Shown one piece after another: positions 28,463 to 36,048 of a DNA stretch of 64,000 bases. The DNA is from Micromonospora yangpuensis (lineage in GTDB: Bacteria > Actinomycetota > Actinomycetes > Mycobacteriales > Micromonosporaceae), in contig NZ_FMIA01000002.1 of assembly GCF_900091615.1 (NCBI RefSeq), positions 1,798,001 through 1,862,000 on the forward strand. The letters are read 5' to 3'. Positions within the stretch are counted from its first letter, which is position 1; each line of letters starts with the position of its first letter. Under the pieces are notes generated by a model, which searched no databases, was not told where the DNA came from, and worked only from the letters and a program-made list of their open reading frames with translations. The position numbers and the translations under genes were made by a program.

Positions 28463-29263
28463 GTGCGTATCGCTCGTTTTGCTCATGCCAAGGGAATGTC
28501 GTTCGGTGCCGTCGAGGGCGAGCCGGAGGCCGGCCCGGAGGGCCTGACCGTCGCCGAGATCGAGGGCCACCCGTTCGGGAAGCTGACGTTCAGCGGGGCG
28601 CGTTGGGCCCTGTCGGACGTCCGGCTGCTCTCGCCGATCCTGCCCAGCAAGGTGGTGTGTGTCGGTCGCAACTACGCCGAACACGCCGCCGAGCTGGGCA
28701 ACGAGGTGCCGAAGGAACCGTTGCTGTTCCTCAAGCCGTCCACGTCGGTGATCGGTCCCCGGGACGCCATCCGACTGCCGGTCTTCACCAGGCAGGTCGA
28801 ACACGAGGCGGAGTTGGCGGTGGTGATCGGCGCGCCGGGGGCCCGCCGGGCCGACCGGGCCGCCGCCGAGCGGGCCATCTTCGGCTACACCTGCGCCAAT
28901 GACGTGACCGCGCGGGATCTGCAGCGCTCCGACGGCCAGTGGACCCGGGCCAAGGGCTTCGACTCGTTCTGCCCGATCGGGCCGTGGATCAGCACCGGAC
29001 TGGACGTGCGGGACCTCGAGGTCCGCTGCGAGGTGGGTCGTGATCCGGAGGAGATGGAGGTACGCCAGCTCGGTCGTACCCGGGACATGGTCTTCGACGT
29101 GCCGGCCCTGGTGTCCTACATCTCCCACGTGATGACCCTGCTGCCGGGGGACGTGGTGCTGACCGGCACGCCGGCGGGGGTTAGTCCGCTCACGGACGGG
29201 GATACGGTCACCGTGCGCATCGAGGGCATCGGAGAGCTGACCAACCCGGTGGTCCCGGTGTGA
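28463..29263 (+). CDS. fumarylacetoacetate hydrolase-family protein
   Basis: 266 residues. It has the family's metal-site pattern: VGRNYAEHAAELG, FLKPSTSVIGP, the EHEAELAVVIG glutamates, and ANDVTARDLQ. Members hydrolyse or decarboxylate C-C bonds of small keto acids such as oxaloacetate or acylpyruvates; substrate is not determined. In mycobacteria and streptomycetes the homologue sits beside gltX upstream of the same tRNA/IclR/leuCD block; here gltX is missing from that position. Confidence 0.92.
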   Translation: MRIARFAHAKGMSFGAVEGEPEAGPEGLTVAEIEGHPFGKLTFSGARWALSDVRLLSPILPSKVVCVGRNYAEHAAELGNEVPKEPLLFLKPSTSVIGPRDAIRLPVFTRQVEHEAELAVVIGAPGARRADRAAAERAIFGYTCANDVTARDLQRSDGQWTRAKGFDSFCPIGPWISTGLDVRDLEVRCEVGRDPEEMEVRQLGRTRDMVFDVPALVSYISHVMTLLPGDVVLTGTPAGVSPLTDGDTVTVRIEGIGELTNPVVPV

Positions 29264-29371
29264 CACCGCTCGGGTTGGCCGAAATCGCAGGTCAGAGGCG
29301 GTTTGGGTAACCCGATTTGGCCGGTGGGGCGCCAGGGGGTAAAGTTTCCCCCCGGTGCCGCAAGGTGCCGA

Positions 29372-29443
29372 TGGGGTATGGGGTAATTGGCAGCCCGACT
29401 GATTCTGGTTCAGTTAGTCTAGGTTCGAGTCCTGGTACCCCAG
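29372..29443 (+). tRNA. tRNA-Gln (anticodon CTG)
   Basis: A 72-base cloverleaf. Acceptor TGGGGTA pairs with TACCCCA, discriminator G; the anticodon loop reads TTCTGGT with CTG; the T arm holds GGTTCGAGTCC. The 3' CCA is not encoded. A hairpin with CCGACG/CGTCGG arms follows at 29447-29468. Confidence 0.95.
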
Positions 29444-29579
29444 CAACCGACGTCCCCAGTGGGCGTCGGTCGCTGGCTTGTGGTGGAGGTCCGCTCCAGT
29501 CCCCCGCGAGGGGGGCGAGAAAAGATCTCTGATAGAGTACAGCGGCACCGCCCGGAAGGGCGGTGAACGGAAGGTTCTG

Positions 29580-29652
29580 GCCCCGTCGTCTAGCGGCCCA
29601 GGACGCCGCCCTCTCAAGGCGGTAGCGCCGGTTCGAATCCGGTCGGGGCTAC
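29580..29652 (+). tRNA. tRNA-Glu (anticodon CTC)
   Basis: A 73-base cloverleaf. Acceptor GGCCCCG pairs with CGGGGCT (first pair G-U), discriminator A; the anticodon stem-loop CCGCCCTCTCAAGGCGG gives CTC; the T arm has GGTTCGAATCC. No encoded CCA. A TAGAGT box at 29534-29539 may be its -10 region. Confidence 0.95.
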
Positions 29653-29659
29653 AGCACCA

Positions 29660-29693
29660 GCGGCCCGTCTCACCCCGGTGAGGCGGGCCGCTT
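29660..29693 (+). terminator. hairpin after tRNA-Glu
   Basis: AGCGGCCCGTCTCAC pairs with GTGAGGCGGGCCGCT with one G-U, followed by a T-rich stretch (TCCGTTTCTCT). It ends the tRNA transcript. The remaining gap to 29887 shows GC-rich palindromes only. Confidence 0.75.
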
Positions 29694-29887
29694 CCGTTTC
29701 TCTCCGTGGCGACACCGGGGCCGTACCCCCGGGGGAGCGCGTCCGTTTCTCCGCGCCCTGTCCTGGTCACCCGTTGCTCGGTGCCCGTCGTCCGCTGCGC
29801 CGCCCCGCAGGCACGGCCCCGGGGCCGGGTGCCCCGGGGCCGTGTCCCTTTCCGGGTACGTGTGTGTCTTGAGCGCGGGCGGGAGCG

Positions 29888-30586
29888 TCAGAGCCCGGAG
29901 AGGCGTTGGCCGGCCCGGACCACGGCCATGGCGTGGCGTTCACCGGGGCGGCGGCCGAGGCGTTCGATCGGGCCGGAGATGCTGACCGAGGCGATCACCC
30001 GGCCGGTGCGGTCCCGGATCGGGGCTGAGACGCTCGCCACCCCGGGCTCGCGTTCGGCGATGCTCTGGGCCCAGCCCCGGCGGCGTACCTCGGCCAGGGT
30101 GCGGCCGGTGAACTTCGACCGGGGCAGCAGCGGCATCACCGCCTCGGGCGGTTCCCAGGCGAGCAGGATCTGCGCCGCCGAGCCGGCGGTCATCGGCAGC
30201 ACCGAGCCGACCGGGACGGTGTCGCGCAGCCCGCTGGCCCGCTCCGCGGCGGCCACACAGATCCGTTCGTCGGCCCGGCGTAGGTAGAGTTGGGCGCTCT
30301 CGCCCGTGGCGTCCCGCAGCGCGGCCAGCAGTGGCTCCGCCGCGGTGAGCAGGACGTCGGGGGCGGCGTTGGCCAGTTCGCCGAGTCGGGGGCCGGGGCG
30401 CCACCGCCCCTGGGTGTCCCGGACGAGCATCCGGTGGATCTCCAGCGCCTGTGCCAACCGGTGCGCGGTGGCCCGGGGCAGCTTGGTGCGTTCAACGAGT
30501 TCGGCCAGGCTGGCGCCGTCGACACAGGCGGCCAGGATGACCACCGCCTTGTCGAGAACGCCGACACCGCTCATACTGTGTCCCAC
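29888..30586 (-). CDS. ndgR: IclR-family regulator of leucine biosynthesis (NdgR/LtbR type)
   Basis: 232 residues from GTG 30586 (ATG 30574 also possible). The N-terminal winged HTH covers about 9-70 (VLDKAVVILAACVDGASLAELV...LPRATAHRLAQALE). The effector domain follows, with RICVAAAERASGLRDTVPVG and RRGWAQSIAEREPGVASVSAP, which match Streptomyces NdgR closely as I remember it. It is divergent from leuCD, the position of NdgR in Streptomyces and LtbR in Corynebacterium, which control leuCD. A palindrome lies in the shared 37-base gap. It probably autoregulates. Confidence 0.92.
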   Translation of the reverse strand: MGHSMSGVGVLDKAVVILAACVDGASLAELVERTKLPRATAHRLAQALEIHRMLVRDTQGRWRPGPRLGELANAAPDVLLTAAEPLLAALRDATGESAQLYLRRADERICVAAAERASGLRDTVPVGSVLPMTAGSAAQILLAWEPPEAVMPLLPRSKFTGRTLAEVRRRGWAQSIAEREPGVASVSAPIRDRTGRVIASVSISGPIERLGRRPGERHAMAVVRAGQRLSGL

Positions 30587-30589
30587 AAG

Positions 30590-30615
30590 CCGAAATTTAC
30601 CTCCCAGAATTTAGG
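30590..30615. promoter_or_regulatory. candidate NdgR operator between ndgR and leuC
   Basis: CCGAAATT (30590-30597) and AATTTAGG (30608-30615) form an inverted repeat with 7 of 8 matches around a 10-base spacer. These A/T tracts stand out in a GC-rich region and cover the whole divergent gap, so a bound dimer would block both genes. Confidence 0.6.
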
Positions 30616-30623
30616 ATGTCCAG

Positions 30624-32066
30624 ATGGTGGGAGACACTCGACCGAGGACCCTGGCCGAGAAGGTCTGGGATGCACACGTCGTCCGGTCCGCCGAGGGCGA
30701 GCCGGACCTGCTCTACATCGACCTGCACCTGCTCCACGAGGTGACCAGCCCGCAGGCCTTCGACGGGCTGCGGATGGCCGGCCGCCGGGTCCGCCGGACC
30801 GACCTCACCCTCGCCACCGAGGACCACAACACCCCGACCGGGTACGACGACCCGGCGTTCCGGTCCCGTCGCGGCGACCTGCTCACGATCGCGGACCCCA
30901 CCTCCCGCACCCAGATCGAGACGCTGCGCCGCAACTGTGCCGAGTTCGGTGTGAAGATCCACCCGCTGGGCGACGAGAACCAGGGCATCGTGCACGTCAT
31001 CGGCCCGCAGCTGGGCCTCACCCAGCCGGGCATGACGATCGTCTGTGGCGACTCGCACACCGCCACCCACGGCGCGTTCGGCGCGCTGGCCTTCGGCATC
31101 GGCACCAGCGAGGTGGAGCACGTGCTGGCCACCCAGACCCTGCCGCAGGCCCGGCCGAAGACGATGGCGGTCAACGTCGTCGGGCAGCTCGGCCCCGGCG
31201 TCACCGCCAAGGACCTGGTGCTGGCGCTGATCACGCAGGTGGGCACCGGCGGCGGTCGCGGCCACATCGTGGAGTACCGGGGTGAGGCGATCCGGGCGCT
31301 CTCCATGGAGGGCCGGATGACCATCGCCAACATGTCCATCGAGTGGGGCGCCAAGGCCGGCATGATCGCGCCGGACGAGACCACCTTCCGGTACCTGGAG
31401 GGGCGGCCGAACGCGCCGCAGGGGGCCGACTGGGACGCGGCGCTGGCGTACTGGCGGACCCTGCCCACCGACGACGGCGCGGCCTTCGACGCGGAGGTGA
31501 CCCTGGACGCGGGCCGGATCACCCCGTTCGTCACCTGGGGCACCAACCCGGGGCAGGGCGCGCCGCTGGGCAGCACCGTGCCGGCACCCGAGGCGTTCGA
31601 CAACGCCGCCGAGCAGGCCGCCGCCCGCCGCGCGTTGGAGTACATGGACCTCACCCCCGGCACCCCGCTGCGGGACCTCGCCGTGGACGTCGTCTTCGTC
31701 GGCTCCTGCACCAACGGCCGGCTGGAGGACCTGCGCGCCGCCGCCGACGTGCTGCGCGGCCACCGGGTCGCCGACGGGGTACGCATGCTCGTCGTACCCG
31801 GTTCCGCCGTGGTCCGCCTGGCGGCCGAGGCGGAGGGGCTGGACAAGGTCTTCACCGACGCCGGTGCCGAGTGGCGCTTCGCCGGCTGTTCGATGTGCCT
31901 GGGGATGAACCCCGACACGCTGAAGCCGGGCGAGCGTTCCGCCTCGACCTCCAACCGAAACTTCGAGGGCCGCCAGGGCCGGGGCGGTCGTACCCACCTG
32001 GTGTCGCCGCCGGTGGCCGCCGCCACCGCCGTGGTGGGCCGGCTGGCCGCCCCCGCCGACCTGTAG
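30624..32066 (+). CDS. leuC: 3-isopropylmalate dehydratase large subunit
   Basis: 480 residues, aconitase superfamily. With LeuD it isomerises 2- to 3-isopropylmalate. The [4Fe-4S] cysteines are in GSCTNGR and [30 protein letters not shown] and [10 protein letters not shown] are the substrate segments. It starts at an ATG with AGGA upstream, 38 bases from ndgR, and is followed 15 bases later by leuD. Confidence 0.97.
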   Translation: MVGDTRPRTLAEKVWDAHVVRSAEGEPDLLYIDLHLLHEVTSPQAFDGLRMAGRRVRRTDLTLATEDHNTPTGYDDPAFRSRRGDLLTIADPTSRTQIETLRRNCAEFGVKIHPLGDENQGIVHVIGPQLGLTQPGMTIVCGDSHTATHGAFGALAFGIGTSEVEHVLATQTLPQARPKTMAVNVVGQLGPGVTAKDLVLALITQVGTGGGRGHIVEYRGEAIRALSMEGRMTIANMSIEWGAKAGMIAPDETTFRYLEGRPNAPQGADWDAALAYWRTLPTDDGAAFDAEVTLDAGRITPFVTWGTNPGQGAPLGSTVPAPEAFDNAAEQAAARRALEYMDLTPGTPLRDLAVDVVFVGSCTNGRLEDLRAAADVLRGHRVADGVRMLVVPGSAVVRLAAEAEGLDKVFTDAGAEWRFAGCSMCLGMNPDTLKPGERSASTSNRNFEGRQGRGGRTHLVSPPVAAATAVVGRLAAPADL

Positions 32067-32081
32067 AAGGGCAGTCAGCAG

Positions 32082-32669
32082 ATGGAGAGGTTCACCACCC
32101 ACACCGGCACCGCCGTGCCGCTGCGGCGCTCCAACGTGGATACCGATCAGATCATCCCCGCGGTGTACCTCAAGCGGGTGACCCGAACGGGCTTCGCGGA
32201 CGGTCTGTTCAACGCGTGGCGGGAGGACCCGGCATTCGTGCTGAACGATTCGGCGTATTCCGGTGCGTCGATTCTGGTCACCGGTCCCGAGTTCGGCACC
32301 GGATCCTCTCGCGAACACGCCGTGTGGGCGTTGCGCGACTGGGGGTTCCGGGCGGTCGTCTCACCCCGCTTCGGCGACATCTTCCGGGGCAACGCCCTCA
32401 AGGAGGGACTGCTCCCGGTCGAGCTGGAATTGACCGCGATCGAGCAGATCTGGGCCCTGGTCGAGGCCGACCCGACCGCCGAGCTGACCGTCGACCTGGC
32501 CGCCCGTGAGGTCCGGGTCGCCGACGCCAGCTGGTCGTTCCCGCTTGACGACTTCAGCCGTTGGCGGCTGATGGAGGGCTTGGATGACATTGGACTCACC
32601 CTCCGCCACGAGGCGGCGATCGGTGAGTTCGAGGGCACTCGGCCGGCGTTCCTGCCCGCCGTGGCATAG
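32082..32669 (+). CDS. leuD: 3-isopropylmalate dehydratase small subunit
   Basis: 195 residues, the swivel domain. [17 protein letters not shown] and [26 protein letters not shown] are diagnostic. GAAGG lies before the ATG, and it is 15 bases downstream of leuC, so one transcript is likely. A 12-bp perfect hairpin follows the stop. Confidence 0.97.
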   Translation: MERFTTHTGTAVPLRRSNVDTDQIIPAVYLKRVTRTGFADGLFNAWREDPAFVLNDSAYSGASILVTGPEFGTGSSREHAVWALRDWGFRAVVSPRFGDIFRGNALKEGLLPVELELTAIEQIWALVEADPTAELTVDLAAREVRVADASWSFPLDDFSRWRLMEGLDDIGLTLRHEAAIGEFEGTRPAFLPAVA

Positions 32670-32698
32670 CCGGACGCCCGACCGTACGGCACTTTCCG

Positions 32699-32725
32699 CC
32701 CCCCGCCGGGTTGCCCGGCGGGGGG
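32699..32725 (+). terminator. leuCD terminator hairpin
   Basis: CCCCCCGCCGGG pairs exactly with CCCGGCGGGGGG around TTG, 30 bases beyond leuD. No T-run follows directly, although CTTTTTTCC occurs at 32746. Confidence 0.75.
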
Positions 32726-32763
32726 AATCCGTTGCGACACAAGGGCTTTTTTCCCCCGAATGT

Positions 32764-32792
32764 TTGTGTCCTGCCTGCACAGGGCATACCGT
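32764..32792 (+). promoter_or_regulatory. candidate promoter of the HU gene (TTGTGT-17-TACCGT)
   Basis: TTGTGT at 32764-32769 and TACCGT at 32787-32792 with 17-base spacing, about 50 bases before the GTG start and 39 before the GGGAGG binding site. Confidence 0.5.
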
Positions 32793-32841
32793 GCGCGCAG
32801 AATGGCTCGCGTCGAGTCAGTTGCACAATCGGGAGGAAGTC

Positions 32842-33501
32842 GTGAACAAGGCCGAGCTCATCGAGGCGCTCGCCGCTCGTCTGGGGGACCGGAAAACGGC
32901 GACGGCGGCGCTCGACGCGGTCCTCGCTGAGGTCCAGGCGGCGGTCACCAAGGGCGAGAAGGTGGCGATCACCGGATTCGGAGCGTTCGAGAAGCGTGTC
33001 CGGGGGCCGCGAACAGCGCGCAACCCGCGTACCGGCGAGGCGGTGAAGGTCAAGAAGACATCCGTCCCGACCTTCCGGCCGGGTGCCGGTTTCAAGGAGA
33101 TGGTGGCCAGCGGCAAGGCGCCGAAGGCCACGGCGGCGGCGAAGAAGACCACGACCGCCGCCAAGGCCACCGCCGCCAAGGCCACCACGGCCAAGGCGAC
33201 CGGCACCAAGGCCACCGGCACCAAGGCCACCACGGCCAAGGCGACCGGTGCCAAGGCGACGGCGGCCGGGGCTCGCAAGACCGCCACCGCGGCGGCCAAG
33301 AAGACGACCGCGGCGAAGGCGGCCAAGAGCACCGCCACCAAGAAGGCGACCGCCACCAAGAAGGCGACGCCGGCGAAGAAGAGCGCCACGGCCAAGTCCA
33401 CCGCGGCGAAGAAGACCACGGCGGCGGCCAGCAGGAGCGCGGCGGCGAAGAAGGCGCCCGCGAAGAAGTCTCCGGCGAAGAAGGCAGCGACCAAGCGCTG
33501 A
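32842..33501 (+). CDS. hup: HU-family DNA-binding protein with long Lys/Ala tail
   Basis: 219 residues from GTG 32842 with GGGAGGAAG before it. Residues 1-91 are a canonical HU fold ([15 protein letters not shown], the arm [30 protein letters not shown]). Residues 95-219 are a PAKK/KATA-rich basic tail like histone H1, the HupB/HupS form of actinobacteria. The tail includes repeated [10 protein letters not shown] units and may vary in number. It compacts the nucleoid. It follows leuCD as in mycobacteria. Confidence 0.95.
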   Translation: MNKAELIEALAARLGDRKTATAALDAVLAEVQAAVTKGEKVAITGFGAFEKRVRGPRTARNPRTGEAVKVKKTSVPTFRPGAGFKEMVASGKAPKATAAAKKTTTAAKATAAKATTAKATGTKATGTKATTAKATGAKATAAGARKTATAAAKKTTAAKAAKSTATKKATATKKATPAKKSATAKSTAAKKTTAAASRSAAAKKAPAKKSPAKKAATKR

Positions 33502-33512
33502 CCCGCTCGTCC

Positions 33513-33549
33513 CCGAAGGGCGTCCACCCGTCAGGTGGACGCCCTTCGG
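33513..33549. terminator. perfect 16-bp hairpin between HU and mutT1
   Basis: CCGAAGGGCGTCCACC (33513-33528) is exactly complementary to 33534-33549. The genes converge here, so the hairpin can serve both strands. Confidence 0.8.
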
Positions 33550-33565
33550 CGTCCCGGGTGGGGTG

Positions 33566-34477
33566 TCAGAGGCGGTCGGTGGCAACGAGGCCGCCGGCGG
33601 TGAAGGCGAGCAGCCAGCCACCGGCCTTCGGGGTGGTGAATTCGCCGGTCGAGCCGGCCGAGCCGGTCGAGCCGGTCGAGCCGGCCGAGCCGGTCAGTTG
33701 GGCCAGGGCACCCGGGATGACCTTGCCCTGACTGCAGACCGCCACCGGTTGGCCGCCGGTGGCGAACTCGGCCAGCCGGGCGGCGGCGGCCAGGGCGCGC
33801 TCCTCCGGCTGCTGACCGCCGACGGGCTCGTCGAAGTCACCGGCCACCTCGATCGGCAGATCGAGCAGGGCGGCCGCCGGGTCCAGGGTCTGCACGCAGC
33901 GGCGGACCGAGGCGGAGAGCAACCGTACCGGGCCGGTAAGGGCCACCAGGGGGGCCAGCGCGCGGGCCTGCGCCCGGCCGGTGGCGTCCAGCGGTCGGGC
34001 GGTGTCCGGCCCCGACCAGGTGGCCCGCTTGCCGGCCCGGGCATGCCGGAGCAGCAGCACCGTGCCGGTCACCGCCGGCAGCGCCGCGAAGGCACCGAGC
34101 ACCTCGGCGTCGTGCGGGTAGCTGACCAGGCGTACCGCCTCGTCCACGTCGAGCCAGCGGACGTCGTCGACCTCGGTGTCCGGCTGGAAACCACCGGTGC
34201 CGACGGCCCGCATCGACCAGTAGTCGACCACCTTCGGGCGGCCCTCGCTGACATAGCGCACCGCCGGCAGGCGTACCTGCGGCACCGCCCGGACGTCGCT
34301 CTCCTCGGCCACCTCGCGGACCGCGGCCCGCAACGGGTGCTCACCCGGCTCCAGCTTGCCCTTGGGCAGGGTCCAGTCGCCGTAGCGGGGACGGTGCACC
34401 AGACAGACCTCGGTGCCGCCGTCGGTCGGCCGCCACACCACGCCGCCGGCGGCGCGTACCTCGTTCAGCGCAGCCAT
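33566..34477 (-). CDS. mutT1: MutT1-type Nudix hydrolase fused to a histidine phosphatase domain
   Basis: 303 residues from ATG 34477 (GTG 34486 possible). The Nudix domain covers about 5-135 with box GKLEPGEHPLRAAVREVAEE. The second half begins LLLRHARAGKR, the RHG-type phosphohistidine motif, and keeps the CSQGKVIP segment seen in mycobacterial MutT1. That enzyme sanitises 8-oxo-dGTP and hydrolyses diadenosine polyphosphates. A Gly/Ser/Thr/Ala linker (GSAGSTGSTG) near residue 265-280 comes from 9-base DNA repeats. The start overlaps the CHAD gene end by 13 bases, implying coupling with the polyphosphate genes. Confidence 0.92.
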   Translation of the reverse strand: MAALNEVRAAGGVVWRPTDGGTEVCLVHRPRYGDWTLPKGKLEPGEHPLRAAVREVAEESDVRAVPQVRLPAVRYVSEGRPKVVDYWSMRAVGTGGFQPDTEVDDVRWLDVDEAVRLVSYPHDAEVLGAFAALPAVTGTVLLLRHARAGKRATWSGPDTARPLDATGRAQARALAPLVALTGPVRLLSASVRRCVQTLDPAAALLDLPIEVAGDFDEPVGGQQPEERALAAAARLAEFATGGQPVAVCSQGKVIPGALAQLTGSAGSTGSTGSAGSTGEFTTPKAGGWLLAFTAGGLVATDRL

Positions 34478-36018
34478 CGGGTCCACCGGTCCCGCTCGGC
34501 CCGCTGCCAGAGCTGCGGGAAGTCGGCGCGTACCCGGCGGACCACTACGCGTTCGCGCTCCGCCAGCCGGCCGGCGGTGAGTGCGAGATGCGGGTCGTCC
34601 GGCCGGTCCGCCACCACGGCCGTCCAGGTGTCCGCGGCCACCGCGGCGTCCTGGTGTTCACCGAGCAGCCGTTGCGCGTCGGCCAGCGCACCGGCCAGTT
34701 TGCCGGCCTTCCCGCCGACGGCCGGGGCGACTGCCTGTACCGCGTACCGGGCTCGTTTGGCCTGTTTGCGGACGGTGTGCCACTGCTCGTCGGTGCCGAG
34801 CGGGTCGAGCCCGGAGACGCCCGCGCCGCCCTTGCGGCCGGTCAGCTTCCGCCAGGGCCGCCGGACCAGACGGGGCAGCACCCGCGCGGCCGGCTCGGCG
34901 GCCCGGGGGGTCAGCCGGGGGGCGCGGGCGGCCAGCACCAGCGCGTCGGTAAGCGCCACGTAGCGGGGTGAGCGCAGCGCGGCGTCCACCGCCGCCAGGG
35001 CCGCCTCCTGCCGGTCGGCCAGGACGGCGTCGAGCCGGTCCACCGTCGCCGGGTCCAGCGGGCTCAACGGGTCGGCGGCGGCGGTACGGCGCAGCCGCCC
35101 CCGCAGCACCTCGGCGTCGCGGGCCGCGCCGAGCACCCCGGCCAACCAGCTCAGCTCCGCGCGCAGCGGATCCGCCCAATCCGGCACCAGCAGCGGGGCG
35201 AAGGTCCGCAGGTCGCTGCGCAGCCGTCGGCAGCCGACCCGCATCTGCTGCAGGGCGGTGCGGTGGCCGGGCACCGGTGCGCGCAGCCGGACCAGCGGGT
35301 CGTGTCGCAGGAGCCGGTCGACACCGCGCCGGACCGCCTCGGTGACGACGTCACCGGCGGTCGGATCGGCCGGCAGGCCGGTCGGTGCGACCAGGTCCGG
35401 CTCGCCGCCGACCGTTCCGACGTGCGTCGGCACCACCAGGTCGAGCGCCCGCCGGTGCTTCGGCACGAAATCCCCGCCGTCGGCGCCGGCCCCGGTCAGC
35501 AGCGCCCCGATCCGGTCCAGCAGTTCGCTGTCGCCGGCGGCACGTTCCACCTCCAACTCCCGGAAGGCGCCGGCCGGCTGGTCGGCCGGGTCGAGCACCG
35601 TGACCCGGTCGTCGGCGATCTCGGCCAGCAGCGTGCCGGCGGCGTCGTGCACCGCCGACCGGCGCCGCCGGGTGCGCAGCACCGCCACCGGAGCGAGGTC
35701 GGCGCCCCGGGTGAAGGCGGTGACCAGTTCGGCCAGCTCACGGGGGACGCCCGAGCCCCGCCGGCCCGGCCGGGAGACCTCGTGCCGCACGCCGGTGGCA
35801 CCGGTCGGCAGCTTGACGGTCCACGGCTCGCGTTCGCCCCGGCGGTGCCGCAGCGACACTCCGGCCCGGGTCAGCCGCAGATCGGCGGTGTCGAAGTAGG
35901 TCGCGACCAACCGGACCGGTCGCTGCGCGGTGATCCGACCGTCGGCCGGCACGGCCGGGGACAGGTCCGGCACGACGAAGTCGTCAGGCACCTGGTACTT
36001 GCGTTCTTCTTCCAGCAT
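34465..36018 (-). CDS. CYTH-CHAD domain protein
   Basis: 517 residues from ATG 36018, with GGAG seven bases before. The N-terminal CYTH domain (about 1-195) opens with EEERKYQV, the ExExK signature of triphosphate-binding tunnel enzymes, and has further paired charged strands. The C-terminal CHAD domain (about 215-505) is alpha-helical with conserved histidines and basic residues (VHDPLVRLR-like RHDPLVRLRAPVPGHRTALQQMRVGCRRLRSDLR region). CHAD domains are known to bind inorganic polyphosphate. It sits 30 bases after ppk, so it probably binds, measures or cleaves polyphosphate. Confidence 0.93.
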   Translation of the reverse strand: MLEEERKYQVPDDFVVPDLSPAVPADGRITAQRPVRLVATYFDTADLRLTRAGVSLRHRRGEREPWTVKLPTGATGVRHEVSRPGRRGSGVPRELAELVTAFTRGADLAPVAVLRTRRRRSAVHDAAGTLLAEIADDRVTVLDPADQPAGAFRELEVERAAGDSELLDRIGALLTGAGADGGDFVPKHRRALDLVVPTHVGTVGGEPDLVAPTGLPADPTAGDVVTEAVRRGVDRLLRHDPLVRLRAPVPGHRTALQQMRVGCRRLRSDLRTFAPLLVPDWADPLRAELSWLAGVLGAARDAEVLRGRLRRTAAADPLSPLDPATVDRLDAVLADRQEAALAAVDAALRSPRYVALTDALVLAARAPRLTPRAAEPAARVLPRLVRRPWRKLTGRKGGAGVSGLDPLGTDEQWHTVRKQAKRARYAVQAVAPAVGGKAGKLAGALADAQRLLGEHQDAAVAADTWTAVVADRPDDPHLALTAGRLAERERVVVRRVRADFPQLWQRAERDRWTRWLR

Positions 36019-36048
36019 GGTGATCTCCACCCTAAGCCCGGACCCCGG

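Noticed and set aside
29693..29887. Small plus-strand ORFs between tRNA-Glu and ndgR
   Set aside because: Pro/Arg/Gly-rich, overlapping a terminator and GC palindromes, without binding sites.
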